From the NCBI GenBank assembly GCA_019828595.1, contig JAHQRK010000063.1, positions 1 through 54,863 on the forward strand: a DNA stretch of 54,863 nucleotides. Reading direction: 5' to 3'. The stretch comes from Aphanomyces cochlioides (lineage: Eukaryota > Oomycota > Saprolegniomycetes > Saprolegniales > Verrucalvaceae). A program made the position numbers and the translations under genes. How positions within the stretch are numbered: position 1 is the stretch's first letter; the number at the start of each line of letters is the position of its first letter. This document shows, piece after piece, positions 1 through 10,017 of this stretch. The notes below the pieces were generated by a model, which worked only from the letters and a program-made list of their open reading frames with translations, was not told the origin of the DNA and made no database searches.

Positions 1-1005
1 GCTGCATCGAATGTTGGGATTTTCGAGGCCACTCTGTCGATGGCCTCTTCCATTTCGACGAGTCTAGCCTTGACAACACTTGATAACAACTTGATATTGC
101 AACATAGATTTCTCATCAGAGACCTCAAACGCAACCATACATCGACAACCAATTCAAAACTACCTGAAACAGACTCACTACAACAAAACAAAATGGACAA
201 TCAACACCATCAGTTCAGGCGACAATGTCACGACGTCAAAACAAATTATACACACAGCACTCTCGTTTGTTCATTTCATCGTGAAGAGCATGTCTTGTCA
301 TCCGTTTGAGAGCAAATAATGAGTCGTTACCCATATTTGTGTGATGGATATTGCATCATGTTTATTGCAGTATTGATAACAATATCGATGTCGAATTGCC
401 CTGAATAGCAGACAGCAAGGTTTGGATTCTGTCAAATGACTTGACCACGGAGTCCACGGTGGCGCGTATGATATGGCGCGCGACCACGCTGAGCAGATTC
501 TCGACAAGCCATTGGATACACGTGAATCATGATGAGTATACATTGCTGGTGACCCCTAAAAATGTATACACATGCTGAGCTATAGTCGGTGCAAATGCTA
601 CAACTCTTGATGGAGGTGTGTTCACGATGTGGGACGACGGACATGTTTAAACCCGATTCGTGGAAATGGTACCATTCGACTACTTCCTGCGTCCGAGATG
701 GACGTTGGTAGAAAGAGCAAGTTGTGTTTTGTTTGTTTGCAAAGAGGACACATGTGCACGTGGTGTGGGGTATTTGGAGAATGTATCTGGTTCGTTTGAT
801 GAAGGATAGAGAGTTTGTGTAAATTGTTGTGAATGGGAAAGTAAGGAAGGTATGAGGTTGTGTTGAGGTGTGTGGAAGATTTCGTGCGTGTGTGTGTGTG
901 GTATGGCGAGAGTGATATTGGCTGAAACAGTGGTTTTTTGAAGGTGTGTGAAAGTGTGAAGGGTATTGAGCTGCGTGGGAAGGGAAATCAGCATGAAATC
1001 CTCGT

Positions 1006-1016
1006 TAGTATAGTGG
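1006..1016 (+). promoter_or_regulatory. Internal Pol III A box of tRNA-Asp
   Basis: TAGTATAGTGG at tRNA positions 8-18 fits the eukaryotic A-box pattern TRGYNNARNGG, bound by TFIIIC. It is present at the same offset in every copy I read. Confidence 0.9.
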
Positions 1017-1048
1017 TCAGTATACCCGCCTGTCACGCGGGTGACCCG

Positions 1049-1059
1049 GGTTCAATTCC
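1049..1059 (+). promoter_or_regulatory. Internal Pol III B box of tRNA-Asp
   Basis: GGTTCAATTCC at tRNA positions 51-61 fits the B-box pattern GGTTCRANYCC. It overlaps the T arm. It is unchanged even in the degenerate copies at 52136, 53452 and 54789. Confidence 0.92.
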
Positions 1060-1074
1060 CGGACGGGGAGTTCC

Positions 1075-1087
1075 TTTTTCATTTTTT
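1075..1087 (+). terminator. Pol III T-run terminators, T5 and T6
   Basis: Four bases after the tRNA come T5 (1075-1079) and, after CA, T6 (1082-1087), a strong tandem Pol III stop. A further T5 at 1116-1120 may act as backup. The same layout follows each tRNA; on the - strand copies it reads as A runs, for example 5974-5979 and 5982-5986. The proximal run shrinks to T4 beside the copy at 53452. Confidence 0.9.
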
Positions 1088-1115
1088 CCTCTCCTACACA
1101 GAGAGAAACCCTATC

Positions 1116-1120
1116 TTTTT
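1116..1120 (+). terminator. Possible backup Pol III terminator
   Basis: A third run of five T lies about 46 bp past the tRNA 3' end. It is the reverse complement of the TATA-like run noted on the other strand, so its role as a terminator is only an inference. Confidence 0.4.
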
Positions 1121-2316
1121 ATATCCTTCCAACTTTTCCTACTTTCAAAAGATAGCATACACTCGAATGGTCCTTCTGACCTACCATCGTCAACATTACA
1201 AATCTTGCAATATTCCATCCCACATGTTCAATCGATGCGACAGTGTCACTCCAACAAGGTTGATCGCCCAAGACGCAATCCAAGTCAGACCAAGCAGTAT
1301 GGATTTCAGCTGGTTGGCTGCATCGAATGTTGGGATGTTTTCGAGGCCACTCTGTCGATGGCCTCTTCCATTTCGACGAGTCTAGCCTTGACAACACTTG
1401 ATAACAACTTGATATTGCAACATAGATTTCTCATCAGAGACCTCAAACGCAACCATACATCGACAACCAATTCAAAACTACCTGAAACAGACTCACTACA
1501 ACAAAACAAAATGGACAATCAACACCATCAGTTCAGGCGACAATGTCACGACGTCAAAACAAATTATACACACAGCACTCTCGTTTGTTCATTTCATCGT
1601 GAAGAGCATGTCTTGTCACTCCGTTTGAGAGCAAATAATGAGTCGTTACCCATATTTGTGTGATGGATATTGCATCATGTTTATTGCAGTATTGATAACA
1701 ATATCGATGTCGAATTGCCCTGAATAGCAGACAGCAAGGTTTGGATTCTGTCAAATGACTTGACCACGGAGTCCACGGTGGCGCGTATGATATGGCGCGC
1801 GACCACGCTGAGCAGATTCTCGACAAGCCATTGGATACACGTGAATCATGATGAGTATACATTGCTGGTGACCCCTAAAAATGTATACACATGCTGAGCT
1901 ATAGTCGGTGCAAATGCTACAACTCTTGATGGAGGTGTGTTCACGATGTGGGACGACGGACATGTTTAAACCCGATTCGTGGAAATGGTACCATTCGACT
2001 ACTTCCTGCGTCCGAGATGGACGTTGGTAGAAGAGCAAGTTGTGTTTTGTTTGTTTGCAAAGAGGACACATGTGCACGTGGTGTGGGGTATTTGGAGAAT
2101 GTATCTGGTTCGTTTGATGAAGGATAGAGAGTTTGTGTAAATTGTTGTGAATGGGAAAGTCAGGAAGGTATGAGGTTGTGTTGAGGTGTGTGGAAGATTT
2201 CGTGCGTGTGTGTGTGTGGTATGGCGAGAGTGATATTGGCTGAAACAGTGGTTTTTTGAAGGTGTGTGAAAGTGTGAAGGGTATTGAGCTGCGTGGGAAG
2301 GGAAATCAGCATGAAA

Positions 2317-2388
2317 TCCTCGTTAGTATAGTGGTCAGTATACCCGCCTGTCACGCGGGTGACCCGGGTTCAATTCCCGGACGGGGAG
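2317..2388 (+). tRNA. tRNA-Asp-GTC: tRNA-Asp (GTC)
   Basis: Same 72-nt sequence as the reference copy at 999. Upstream spacer 1071-2316: 6/G/-/G/T/GGTTGCG/G/A, plus a private loss of one A near 2029 that makes this unit 1318 bp. Confidence 0.98.
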
Positions 2389-3635
2389 TTCCTTTTTCAT
2401 TTTTTCCTCTCCTACACAGAGAGAAACCCTATCTTTTTATATCCTTCCAACTTTTCCTACTTTCAAAAGATAGCATACACTCGAATGGTCCTTCTGACCT
2501 ACCATCGTCAACATTACAAATCTTGCAATATTCCATCCCACATGTTCAATCGATGCGACAGTGTCACTCCAACAAGGTTGATCGCCCAAGACGCAATCCA
2601 AGTCAGACCAAGCAGTATGGATTTCAGCTGGTTGGCTGCATCGAATGTTGGGATGTTTTCGAGGCCACTCTGTCGATGGCCTCTTCCATTTCGACGAGTC
2701 TAGCCTTGACAACACTTGATAACAACTTGATATTGCAACATAGATTTCTCATCAGAGACCTCAAACGCAACCATACATCGACAACCAATTCAAAACTACC
2801 TGAAACAGACTCACTACAACAAAACAAAATGGACAATCAACACCATCAGTTCAGGCGACAATGTCACGACGTCAAAACAAATTATACACACAGCACTCTC
2901 GTTTGTTCATTTCATCGTGAAGAGCATGTCTTGTCACTCCGTTTGAGAGCAAATAATGAGTCGTTACCCATATTTGTGTGATGGATATTGCATCATGTTT
3001 ATTGCAGTATTGATAACAATATCGATGTCGAATTGCCCTGAATAGCAGACAGCAAGGTTTGGATTCTGTCAAATGACTTGACCACGGAGTCCACGGTGGC
3101 GCGTATGATATGGCGCGCGACCACGCTGAGCAGATTCTCGACAAGCCATTGGATACACGTGAATCATGATGAGTATACATTGCTGGTGACCCCTAAAAAT
3201 GTATACACATGCTGAGCTATAGTCGGTGCAAATGCTACAACTCTTGATGGAGGTGTGTTCACGATGTGGGACGACGGACATGTTTAAACCCGATTCGTGG
3301 AAATGGTACCATTCGACTACTTCCTGCGTCCGAGATGGACGTTGGTAGAAAGAGCAAGTTGTGTTTTGTTTGTTTGCAAAGAGGACACATGTGCACGTGG
3401 TGTGGGGTATTTGGAGAATGTATCTGGTTCGTTTGATGAAGGATAGAGAGTTTGTGTAAATTGTTGTGAATGGGAAAGTAAGGAAGGTATGAGGTTGTGT
3501 TGAGGTGTGTGGAAGATTTCGTGCGTGTGTGTGTGTGGTATGGCGAGAGTGATATTGGCTGAAACAGTGGTTTTTTGAAGGTGTGTGAAAGTGTGAAGGG
3601 TATTGAGCTGCGTGGGAAGGGAAATCAGCATGAAA

Positions 3636-3707
3636 TCCTCGTTAGTATAGTGGTCAGTATACCCGCCTGTCACGCGGGTGACCCGGGTTCAATTCCCGGA
3701 CGGGGAG
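3636..3707 (+). tRNA. tRNA-Asp-GTC: tRNA-Asp (GTC), last + strand copy before the inversion
   Basis: Same sequence as the reference copy. Upstream spacer 2389-3635: 6/T/-/G/T/GGTTGCG/G/A. The sequence 3708-5990 beyond its 3' end has no tRNA because of the inversion junction; it is the longest gene-free stretch of the array. Confidence 0.98.
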
Positions 3708-4784
3708 TTCCTTTTTCATTTTTTCCTCTCCTACACAGAGAGAAACCCTATCTTTTTATATCCTTCCAACTTTTCCTACTTTCAAAAGATAGCATACACT
3801 CGAATGGTCCTTCTGACCTACCATCGTCAACATTACAAATCTTGCAATATTCCATCCCACATGTTCAATCGATGCGACAGTGTCACTCCAACAAGGTTGA
3901 TCGCCCAAGACGCAATCCAAGTCAGACCAAGCAGTATGGATTTCAGCTGGTTGGCTGCATCGAATGTTGGGATGTTTTCGAGGCCACTCTGTCGATGGCC
4001 TCTTCCATTTCGACGAGTCTAGCCTTGACAACACTTGATAACAACTTGATATTGCAACATAGATTTCTCATCAGAGACCTCAAACGCAACCATACATCGA
4101 CAACCAATTCAAAACTACCTGAAACAGACTCACTACAACAAAACAAAATGGACAATCAACACCATCAGTTCAGGCGACAATGTCACGACGTCAAAACAAA
4201 TTATACACACAGCACTCTCGTTTGTTCATTTCATCGTGAAGAGCATGTCTTGTCACTCCGTTTGAGAGCAAATAATGAGTCGTTACCCATATTTGTGTGA
4301 TGGATATTGCATCATGTTTATTGCAGTATTGATAACAATATCGATGTCGAATTGCCCTGAATAGCAGACAGCAAGGTTTGGATTCTGTCAAATGACTTGA
4401 CCACGGAGTCCACGGTGGCGCGTATGATATGGCGCGCGACCACGCTGAGCAGATTCTCGACAAGCCATTGGATACACGTGAATCATGATGAGTATACATT
4501 GCTGGTGACCCCTAAAAATGTATACACATGCTGAGCTATAGTCGGTGCAAATGCTACAACTCTTGATGGAGGTGTGTTCACGATGTGGGACGACGGACAT
4601 GTTTAAACCCGATTCGTGGAAATGGTACCATTCGACTACTTCCTGCGTCCGAGATGGACGTTGGTAGAAAGAGCAAGTTGTGTTTTGTTTGTTTGCAAAG
4701 AGGACACATGTGCACGTGGTGTGGGGTATTTGGAGAATGTATCTGGTTCGTTTGATGAAGGATAGAGAGTTTGCGTAAATTGTT

Positions 4785-4915
4785 GTGAATGGGAAAGTCA
4801 GGAAGGTATGAGGTTGTGTTGAGGTGTGTGGAAGATTTCGTGCGTGTGTGTGTGTGGTATGGCGAGAGTGATATTGGCTGAAACAGTGGTTTTTTGAAGG
4901 TGTGTGGAAGTGTGA
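4785..4915. other. Inversion junction: asymmetric centre of a large palindrome
   Basis: Up to 4916 the sequence follows a + oriented unit, and from 4916 it follows a - oriented unit, with only one shared base (A) at the join. Bases 4784 and leftwards pair with 4916 and rightwards, so 4785-4915 is the 131-nt unpaired centre. It contains a GT tract and a T6 run. The + side stops 38 bp upstream of where its tRNA would start. The - side begins 172 bp upstream of where its tRNA would lie, so both junction tRNAs are lost. Flanking units carry private changes: C at 4774, G at 4907, and a 1-bp deletion near 5300. Surviving tRNAs on both sides are transcribed towards the junction. Confidence 0.93.
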
Positions 4916-5990
4916 AACAATTTACACAAACTCTCTATCCTTCATCAAACGAACCAGATACATTCTCCAAATACCCCACACCACGTGCACATGTGTCCTC
5001 TTTGCAAACAAACAAAACACAACTTGCTCTTTCTACCAACGTCCATCTCGGACGCAGGAAGTAGTCGAATGGTACCATTTCCACGAATCGTGTTTAAACA
5101 TGTCCGTCGTCCCACATCGTGAACACACCTCCATCAAGAGTTGTAGCATTTGCACCGACTATAGCTCAGCATGTGTATACATTTTTAGGGGTCACCAGCA
5201 ATGTATACTCATCATGATTCACGTGTATCCAATGGCTTGTCGAGAATCTGCTCAGCGTGGTCGCGCGCCATATCATACGCGCCACCGTGGACTCCGTGGT
5301 CAGTCATTTGACAGAATCCAAACCTTGCTGTCTGCTATTCAGGGCAATTCGACATCGATATTGTTATCAATACTGCAATAAACATGATGCAATATCCATC
5401 ACACAAATATGGGTAACGACTCATTATTTGCTCTCAAACGGAGTGACAAGACATGCTCTTCACGATGAAATGAACAAACGAGAGTGCTGTGTGTATAATT
5501 TGTTTTGACGTCGTGACATTGTCGCCTGAACTGATGGTGTTGATTGTCCATTTTGTTTTGTTGTAGTGAGTCTGTTTCAGGTAGTTTTGAATTGGTTGTC
5601 GATGTATGGTTGGTTTGAGGTCTCTGATGAGAAATCTATGTTGCAATATCAAGTTGTTATCAAGTGTTGTCAAGGCTAGACTCGTCGAAATGGAAGAGGC
5701 CATCGACAGAGTGGCCTCGAAAACATCCCAACATTCGATGCAGCCAACCAGCTGAAATCCATACTGCTTGGTCTGACTTGGATTGCGTCTTGGGCGATCA
5801 ACCTTGTTGGAGTGACACTGTCGCATCGATTGAACATGTGGGATGGAATATTGCAAGATTTGTAATGTTGACGATGGTAGGTCAGAAGGACCATTCGAGT
5901 GTATGCTATCTTTTGAAAGTAGGAAAAGTTGGAAGGATATAAAAAGATAGGGTTTCTCTCTGTGTAGGAGAGGAAAAAATGAAAAAGGAA

Positions 5991-6062
5991 CTCCCCGTCC
6001 GGGAATTGAACCCGGGTCACCCGCGTGACAGGCGGGTATACTGACCACTATACTAACGAGGA
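5991..6062 (-). tRNA. tRNA-Asp-GTC: tRNA-Asp (GTC), first - strand copy after the inversion
   Basis: Identical to the reference, read on the - strand. It faces the copy at 3636 tail to tail. Upstream spacer to the right: 6/G/-/G/T/GGTTGG/G/C. The GGTTGG form lacks one base and gives an 1318-bp unit. The partial unit on its 3' side (4917-5990) is T/T/GGTTGG/G/A at s4 to s8. Confidence 0.98.
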
Positions 6063-6160
6063 TTTCATGCTGATTTCCCTTCCCACGCAGCTCAATACCC
6101 TTCACACTTTCACACACCTTCAAAAAACCACTGTTTCAGCCAATATCACTCTCGCCATAC

Positions 6161-6172
6161 CACACACACACA
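6161..6172. repeat. CA/GT microsatellite in spacer, example copy
   Basis: (CA)6 about 100 bp upstream of the tRNA start, followed by CGCACG. Ten right-arm units have (CA)7, which shifts every reading frame across the spacer. The equivalent GT tract lies inside the unpaired centre of the inversion junction. Confidence 0.9.
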
Positions 6173-6491
6173 CGCACGAAATCTTCCACACACCTCAACA
6201 CAACCTCATACCTTCCTGACTTTCCCATTCACAACAATTTACACAAACTCTCTATCCTTCATCAAACGAACCAGATACATTCTCCAAATACCCCACACCA
6301 CGTGCACATGTGTCCTCTTTGCAAACAAACAAAACACAACTTGCTCTTTCTACCAACGTCCATCTCGGACGCAGGAAGTAGTCGAATGGTACCATTTCCA
6401 CGAATCGGGTTTAAACATGTCCGTCGTCCCACATCGTGAACACACCTCCATCAAGAGTTGTAGCATTTGCACCGACTATAGCTCAGCATGT

Positions 6492-6525
6492 GTATACATT
6501 TTTAGGGGTCACCAGCAATGTATAC
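6492..6525. repeat. 9-bp perfect inverted repeat in spacer, example copy
   Basis: GTATACATT (6492-6500) and AATGTATAC (6517-6525) flank a 16-nt loop. The same element is at 1855-1888 in the left arm and is present in every unit I checked. It could form a hairpin in RNA or single-stranded DNA, or be a dimeric protein site. No T run follows it, so it is not an intrinsic terminator. Confidence 0.75.
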
Positions 6526-6964
6526 TCATCATGATTCACGTGTATCCAATGGCTTGTCGAGAATCTGCTCAGCGTGGTCGCGCGCCATATCATACGCGCC
6601 ACCGTGGACTCCGTGGTCAAGTCATTTGACAGAATCCAAACCTTGCTGTCTGCTATTCAGGGCAATTCGACATCGATATTGTTATCAATACTGCAATAAA
6701 CATGATGCAATATCCATCACACAAATATGGGTAACGACTCATTATTTGCTCTCAAACGGAGTGACAAGACATGCTCTTCACGATGAAATGAACAAACGAG
6801 AGTGCTGTGTGTATAATTTGTTTTGACGTCGTGACATTGTCGCCTGAACTGATGGTGTTGATTGTCCATTTTGTTTTGTTGTAGTGAGTCTGTTTCAGGT
6901 AGTTTTGAATTGGTTGTCGATGTATGGTTGGTTTGAGGTCTCTGATGAGAAATCTATGTTGCAA

Positions 6965-6993
6965 TATCAAGTTGTTATCAAGTGTTGTCAAGG
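6965..6993. repeat. Short imperfect direct repeat, example copy
   Basis: Three adjoining imperfect copies: TATCAAGTTGT, TATCAAGTGT and TGTCAAGG. The G/C variant s7 (6984) falls in the second copy. Confidence 0.6.
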
Positions 6994-7255
6994 CTAGACT
7001 CGTCGAAATGGAAGAGGCCATCGACAGAGTGGCCTCGAAAACATCCCAACATTCGATGCAGCCAACCAGCTGAAATCCATACTGCTTGGTCTGACTTGGA
7101 TTGCGTCTTGGGCGATCAACCTTGTTGGAGTGACACTGTCGCATCGATTGAACATGTGGGATGGAATATTGCAAGATTTGTAATGTTGACGATGGTAGGT
7201 CAGACGGACCATTCGAGTGTATGCTATCTTTTGAAAGTAGGAAAAGTTGGAAGGA

Positions 7256-7263
7256 TATAAAAA
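7256..7263 (+). promoter_or_regulatory. TATA-like run facing the tRNA 3' end, example copy
   Basis: TATAAAAA lies 46 bp beyond the 3' end of the tRNA at 7309 and points into it, so any start about 30 bp on would give RNA antisense to the tRNA. It recurs in each unit (for example 5938-5945). It is intact in all units except the last, where it reads GATAGAAAC near 54737. Its function is not shown; it may simply be the complement of a backup T-run. Confidence 0.3.
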
Positions 7264-7308
7264 GATAGGGTTTCTCTCTGTGTAGGAGAGGAAAAAATGA
7301 AAAAGGAA

Positions 7309-7380
7309 CTCCCCGTCCGGGAATTGAACCCGGGTCACCCGCGTGACAGGCGGGTATACTGACCACTATACTAACGAGGA
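7309..7380 (-). tRNA. tRNA-Asp-GTC: tRNA-Asp (GTC)
   Basis: Upstream spacer 6/G/-/T/T/GGTTGG/G/C; s4 differs from both neighbours, starting a G,T,G,T alternation. Unit 1318 bp. Confidence 0.98.
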
Positions 7381-8626
7381 TTTCATGCTGATTTCCCTTC
7401 CCACGCAGCTCAATACCCTTCACACTTTCACACACCTTCAAAAAACCACTGTTTCAGCCAATATCACTCTCGCCATACCACACACACACACGCACGAAAT
7501 CTTCCACACACCTCAACACAACCTCATACCTTCCTGACTTTCCCATTCACAACAATTTACACAAACTCTCTATCCTTCATCAAACGAACCAGATACATTC
7601 TCCAAATACCCCACACCACGTGCACATGTGTCCTCTTTGCAAACAAACAAAACACAACTTGCTCTTTCTACCAACGTCCATCTCGGACGCAGGAAGTAGT
7701 CGAATGGTACCATTTCCACGAATCGTGTTTAAACATGTCCGTCGTCCCACATCGTGAACACACCTCCATCAAGAGTTGTAGCATTTGCACCGACTATAGC
7801 TCAGCATGTGTATACATTTTTAGGGGTCACCAGCAATGTATACTCATCATGATTCACGTGTATCCAATGGCTTGTCGAGAATCTGCTCAGCGTGGTCGCG
7901 CGCCATATCATACGCGCCACCGTGGACTCCGTGGTCAAGTCATTTGACAGAATCCAAACCTTGCTGTCTGCTATTCAGGGCAATTCGACATCGATATTGT
8001 TATCAATACTGCAATAAACATGATGCAATATCCATCACACAAATATGGGTAACGACTCATTATTTGCTCTCAAACGGAGTGACAAGACATGCTCTTCACG
8101 ATGAAATGAACAAACGAGAGTGCTGTGTGTATAATTTGTTTTGACGTCGTGACATTGTCGCCTGAACTGATGGTGTTGATTGTCCATTTTGTTTTGTTGT
8201 AGTGAGTCTGTTTCAGGTAGTTTTGAATTGGTTGTCGATGTATGGTTGGTTTGAGGTCTCTGATGAGAAATCTATGTTGCAATATCAAGTTGTTATCAAG
8301 TGTTGTCAAGGCTAGACTCGTCGAAATGGAAGAGGCCATCGACAGAGTGGCCTCGAAAACATCCCAACATTCGATGCAGCCAACCAGCTGAAATCCATAC
8401 TGCTTGGTCTGACTTGGATTGCGTCTTGGGCGATCAACCTTGTTGGAGTGACACTGTCGCATCGATTGAACATGTGGGATGGAATATTGCAAGATTTGTA
8501 ATGTTGACGATGGTAGGTCAGACGGACCATTCGAGTGTATGCTATCTTTTGAAAGTAGGAAAAGTTGGAAGGATATAAAAAGATAGGGTTTCTCTCTGTG
8601 TAGGAGAGGAAAAAATGAAAAAGGAA

Positions 8627-8698
8627 CTCCCCGTCCGGGAATTGAACCCGGGTCACCCGCGTGACAGGCGGGTATACTGACCACTATACTAACGAGGA
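8627..8698 (-). tRNA. tRNA-Asp-GTC: tRNA-Asp (GTC)
   Basis: Upstream spacer 6/G/-/G/T/GGTTGCG/G/C; first right-arm unit with the GGTTGCG form. Unit 1319 bp. Confidence 0.98.
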
Positions 8699-9945
8699 TT
8701 TCATGCTGATTTCCCTTCCCACGCAGCTCAATACCCTTCACACTTTCACACACCTTCAAAAAACCACTGTTTCAGCCAATATCACTCTCGCCATACCACA
8801 CACACACACGCACGAAATCTTCCACACACCTCAACACAACCTCATACCTTCCTGACTTTCCCATTCACAACAATTTACACAAACTCTCTATCCTTCATCA
8901 AACGAACCAGATACATTCTCCAAATACCCCACACCACGTGCACATGTGTCCTCTTTGCAAACAAACAAAACACAACTTGCTCTTTCTACCAACGTCCATC
9001 TCGGACGCAGGAAGTAGTCGAATGGTACCATTTCCACGAATCGGGTTTAAACATGTCCGTCGTCCCACATCGTGAACACACCTCCATCAAGAGTTGTAGC
9101 ATTTGCACCGACTATAGCTCAGCATGTGTATACATTTTTAGGGGTCACCAGCAATGTATACTCATCATGATTCACGTGTATCCAATGGCTTGTCGAGAAT
9201 CTGCTCAGCGTGGTCGCGCGCCATATCATACGCGCCACCGTGGACTCCGTGGTCAAGTCATTTGACAGAATCCAAACCTTGCTGTCTGCTATTCAGGGCA
9301 ATTCGACATCGATATTGTTATCAATACTGCAATAAACATGATGCAATATCCATCACACAAATATGGGTAACGACTCATTATTTGCTCTCAAACGGAGTGA
9401 CAAGACATGCTCTTCACGATGAAATGAACAAACGAGAGTGCTGTGTGTATAATTTGTTTTGACGTCGTGACATTGTCGCCTGAACTGATGGTGTTGATTG
9501 TCCATTTTGTTTTGTTGTAGTGAGTCTGTTTCAGGTAGTTTTGAATTGGTTGTCGATGTATGGTTGCGTTTGAGGTCTCTGATGAGAAATCTATGTTGCA
9601 ATATCAAGTTGTTATCAAGTGTTGTCAAGGCTAGACTCGTCGAAATGGAAGAGGCCATCGACAGAGTGGCCTCGAAAACATCCCAACATTCGATGCAGCC
9701 AACCAGCTGAAATCCATACTGCTTGGTCTGACTTGGATTGCGTCTTGGGCGATCAACCTTGTTGGAGTGACACTGTCGCATCGATTGAACATGTGGGATG
9801 GAATATTGCAAGATTTGTAATGTTGACGATGGTAGGTCAGACGGACCATTCGAGTGTATGCTATCTTTTGAAAGTAGGAAAAGTTGGAAGGATATAAAAA
9901 GATAGGGTTTCTCTCTGTGTAGGAGAGGAAAAAATGAAAAAGGAA

Positions 9946-10017
9946 CTCCCCGTCCGGGAATTGAACCCGGGTCACCCGCGTGACAGGCGGGTATACTGAC
10001 CACTATACTAACGAGGA
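9946..10017 (-). tRNA. tRNA-Asp-GTC: tRNA-Asp (GTC)
   Basis: Upstream spacer 6/G/-/T/T/GGTTGCG/G/C. A private rearrangement at about 10302-10312 (TTTACCAACAACG instead of TTTCTACCAACG) adds one base, unit 1320 bp. Confidence 0.98.

Larger units (their letters stand above)
999..1070 (+). tRNA. tRNA-Asp-GTC: tRNA-Asp (GTC), reference copy
   Basis: The gene folds as a 72-nt cloverleaf. The 7-bp acceptor stem is TCCTCGT with ACGGGGA, with one T-G wobble at pair 4. The D arm has a 3-bp stem (GTA/TAT). The anticodon stem is CCCGC/GCGGG around loop CTGTCAC, with anticodon GTC at 1032-1034 reading Asp codons GAC and GAT. The variable region is TGAC, the T arm is CCGGG/CCCGG around TTCAATT, and the discriminator is G. 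CCA is not encoded and no intron is present. G34, U35, C36 and G73 are the classic eukaryotic aspartyl-tRNA synthetase identity bases. The product charges with aspartate and serves cytoplasmic translation. The upstream spacer (1-998) is partial: 6/T/-/G/T/GGTTGCG/G/not covered. Confidence 0.98.
1..4916 (+). repeat. Left arm of tRNA-Asp tandem array, tRNA on + strand
   Basis: Tandem units of 1318-1319 bp, measured between tRNA starts at 999, 2317 and 3636. The window opens inside a unit (position 1 corresponds to 1318 of the next unit) and the arm ends at 4916, 38 bp before the next tRNA would begin. All units share a spacer haplotype not found as such in the right arm: GGTTGCG at the site equivalent to 6925-6931, A at the site equivalent to 7205, and G at the site equivalent to 6408. 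The base equivalent to 6218 alternates T, G, T, G from unit to unit (838, 2161, 3476, 4799 region). The unit at 1071-2316 has lost one A near 2029. The first 300 bases carry two private deletions, 2 bp near 20 and 1 bp near 299, which may be contig-edge errors. Confidence 0.97.
6063..7308. other. Representative spacer: 1.25 kb with no recognised gene
   Basis: This stretch stands for every inter-tRNA spacer. Left to right it holds a CA tract (6161-6172), overlapping palindromes built on CACGTG and CACATGTG (6299-6312), the palindrome GTTTAAAC (6409-6416), a 9-bp inverted repeat (6492-6525), a second CACGTG (6537-6542), a GC-rich patch with repeated GGCGCG and GTGGTC words (about 6570-6620), a TATCAAGT-type short direct repeat (6965-6993) and a TATA-like run (7256-7263) about 46 bp beyond the next tRNA 3' end. 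Frames of 70 to 118 codons exist, but variation among copies (1-, 2- and 5-bp indels and unpatterned substitutions) respects no single frame, and none shows a domain or signal I recognise. I see no 5S rRNA, snRNA or second tRNA. Confidence 0.8.

Noticed and set aside
1041..1385. 114-codon frame starting inside the tRNA
   Set aside because: Its start codon lies in the tRNA anticodon-variable region, and no independent coding signal is visible.
938..1663. 241-codon open frame on the tRNA strand, repeated in most units
   Set aside because: It translates straight through the tRNA, producing the familiar tRNA-derived string ending GSIPGRG. It runs against the Pol III terminators, shows no domain, and its 3' part is broken by a 1-bp change in several units.
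6161..6172. CA tract as a telomeric repeat remnant
   Set aside because: It is a plain dinucleotide run of 6-7 copies inside each unit, with no telomere-type G-rich heptamer or hexamer arrays anywhere in the window.
6025..6219. 64- to 138-codon frame antisense to the tRNA, up to 199 or 200 codons in some units
   Set aside because: Its length changes with the CA tract, the 5-bp deletion and the G/T at s2. Such variation without frame preservation fits non-coding sequence.
6478..6530. TAGCTCAGCATG, resembling a tRNA A box
   Set aside because: No B box lies at the proper distance and no cloverleaf forms; the adjoining inverted repeat is not tRNA-like.
9575..9595. CTGATGAGAAA, resembling hammerhead ribozyme core elements
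   Set aside because: CTGATGA is followed at once by GAAA with no stem II. I find no matching stems I and III or cleavage triplet in the proper arrangement.
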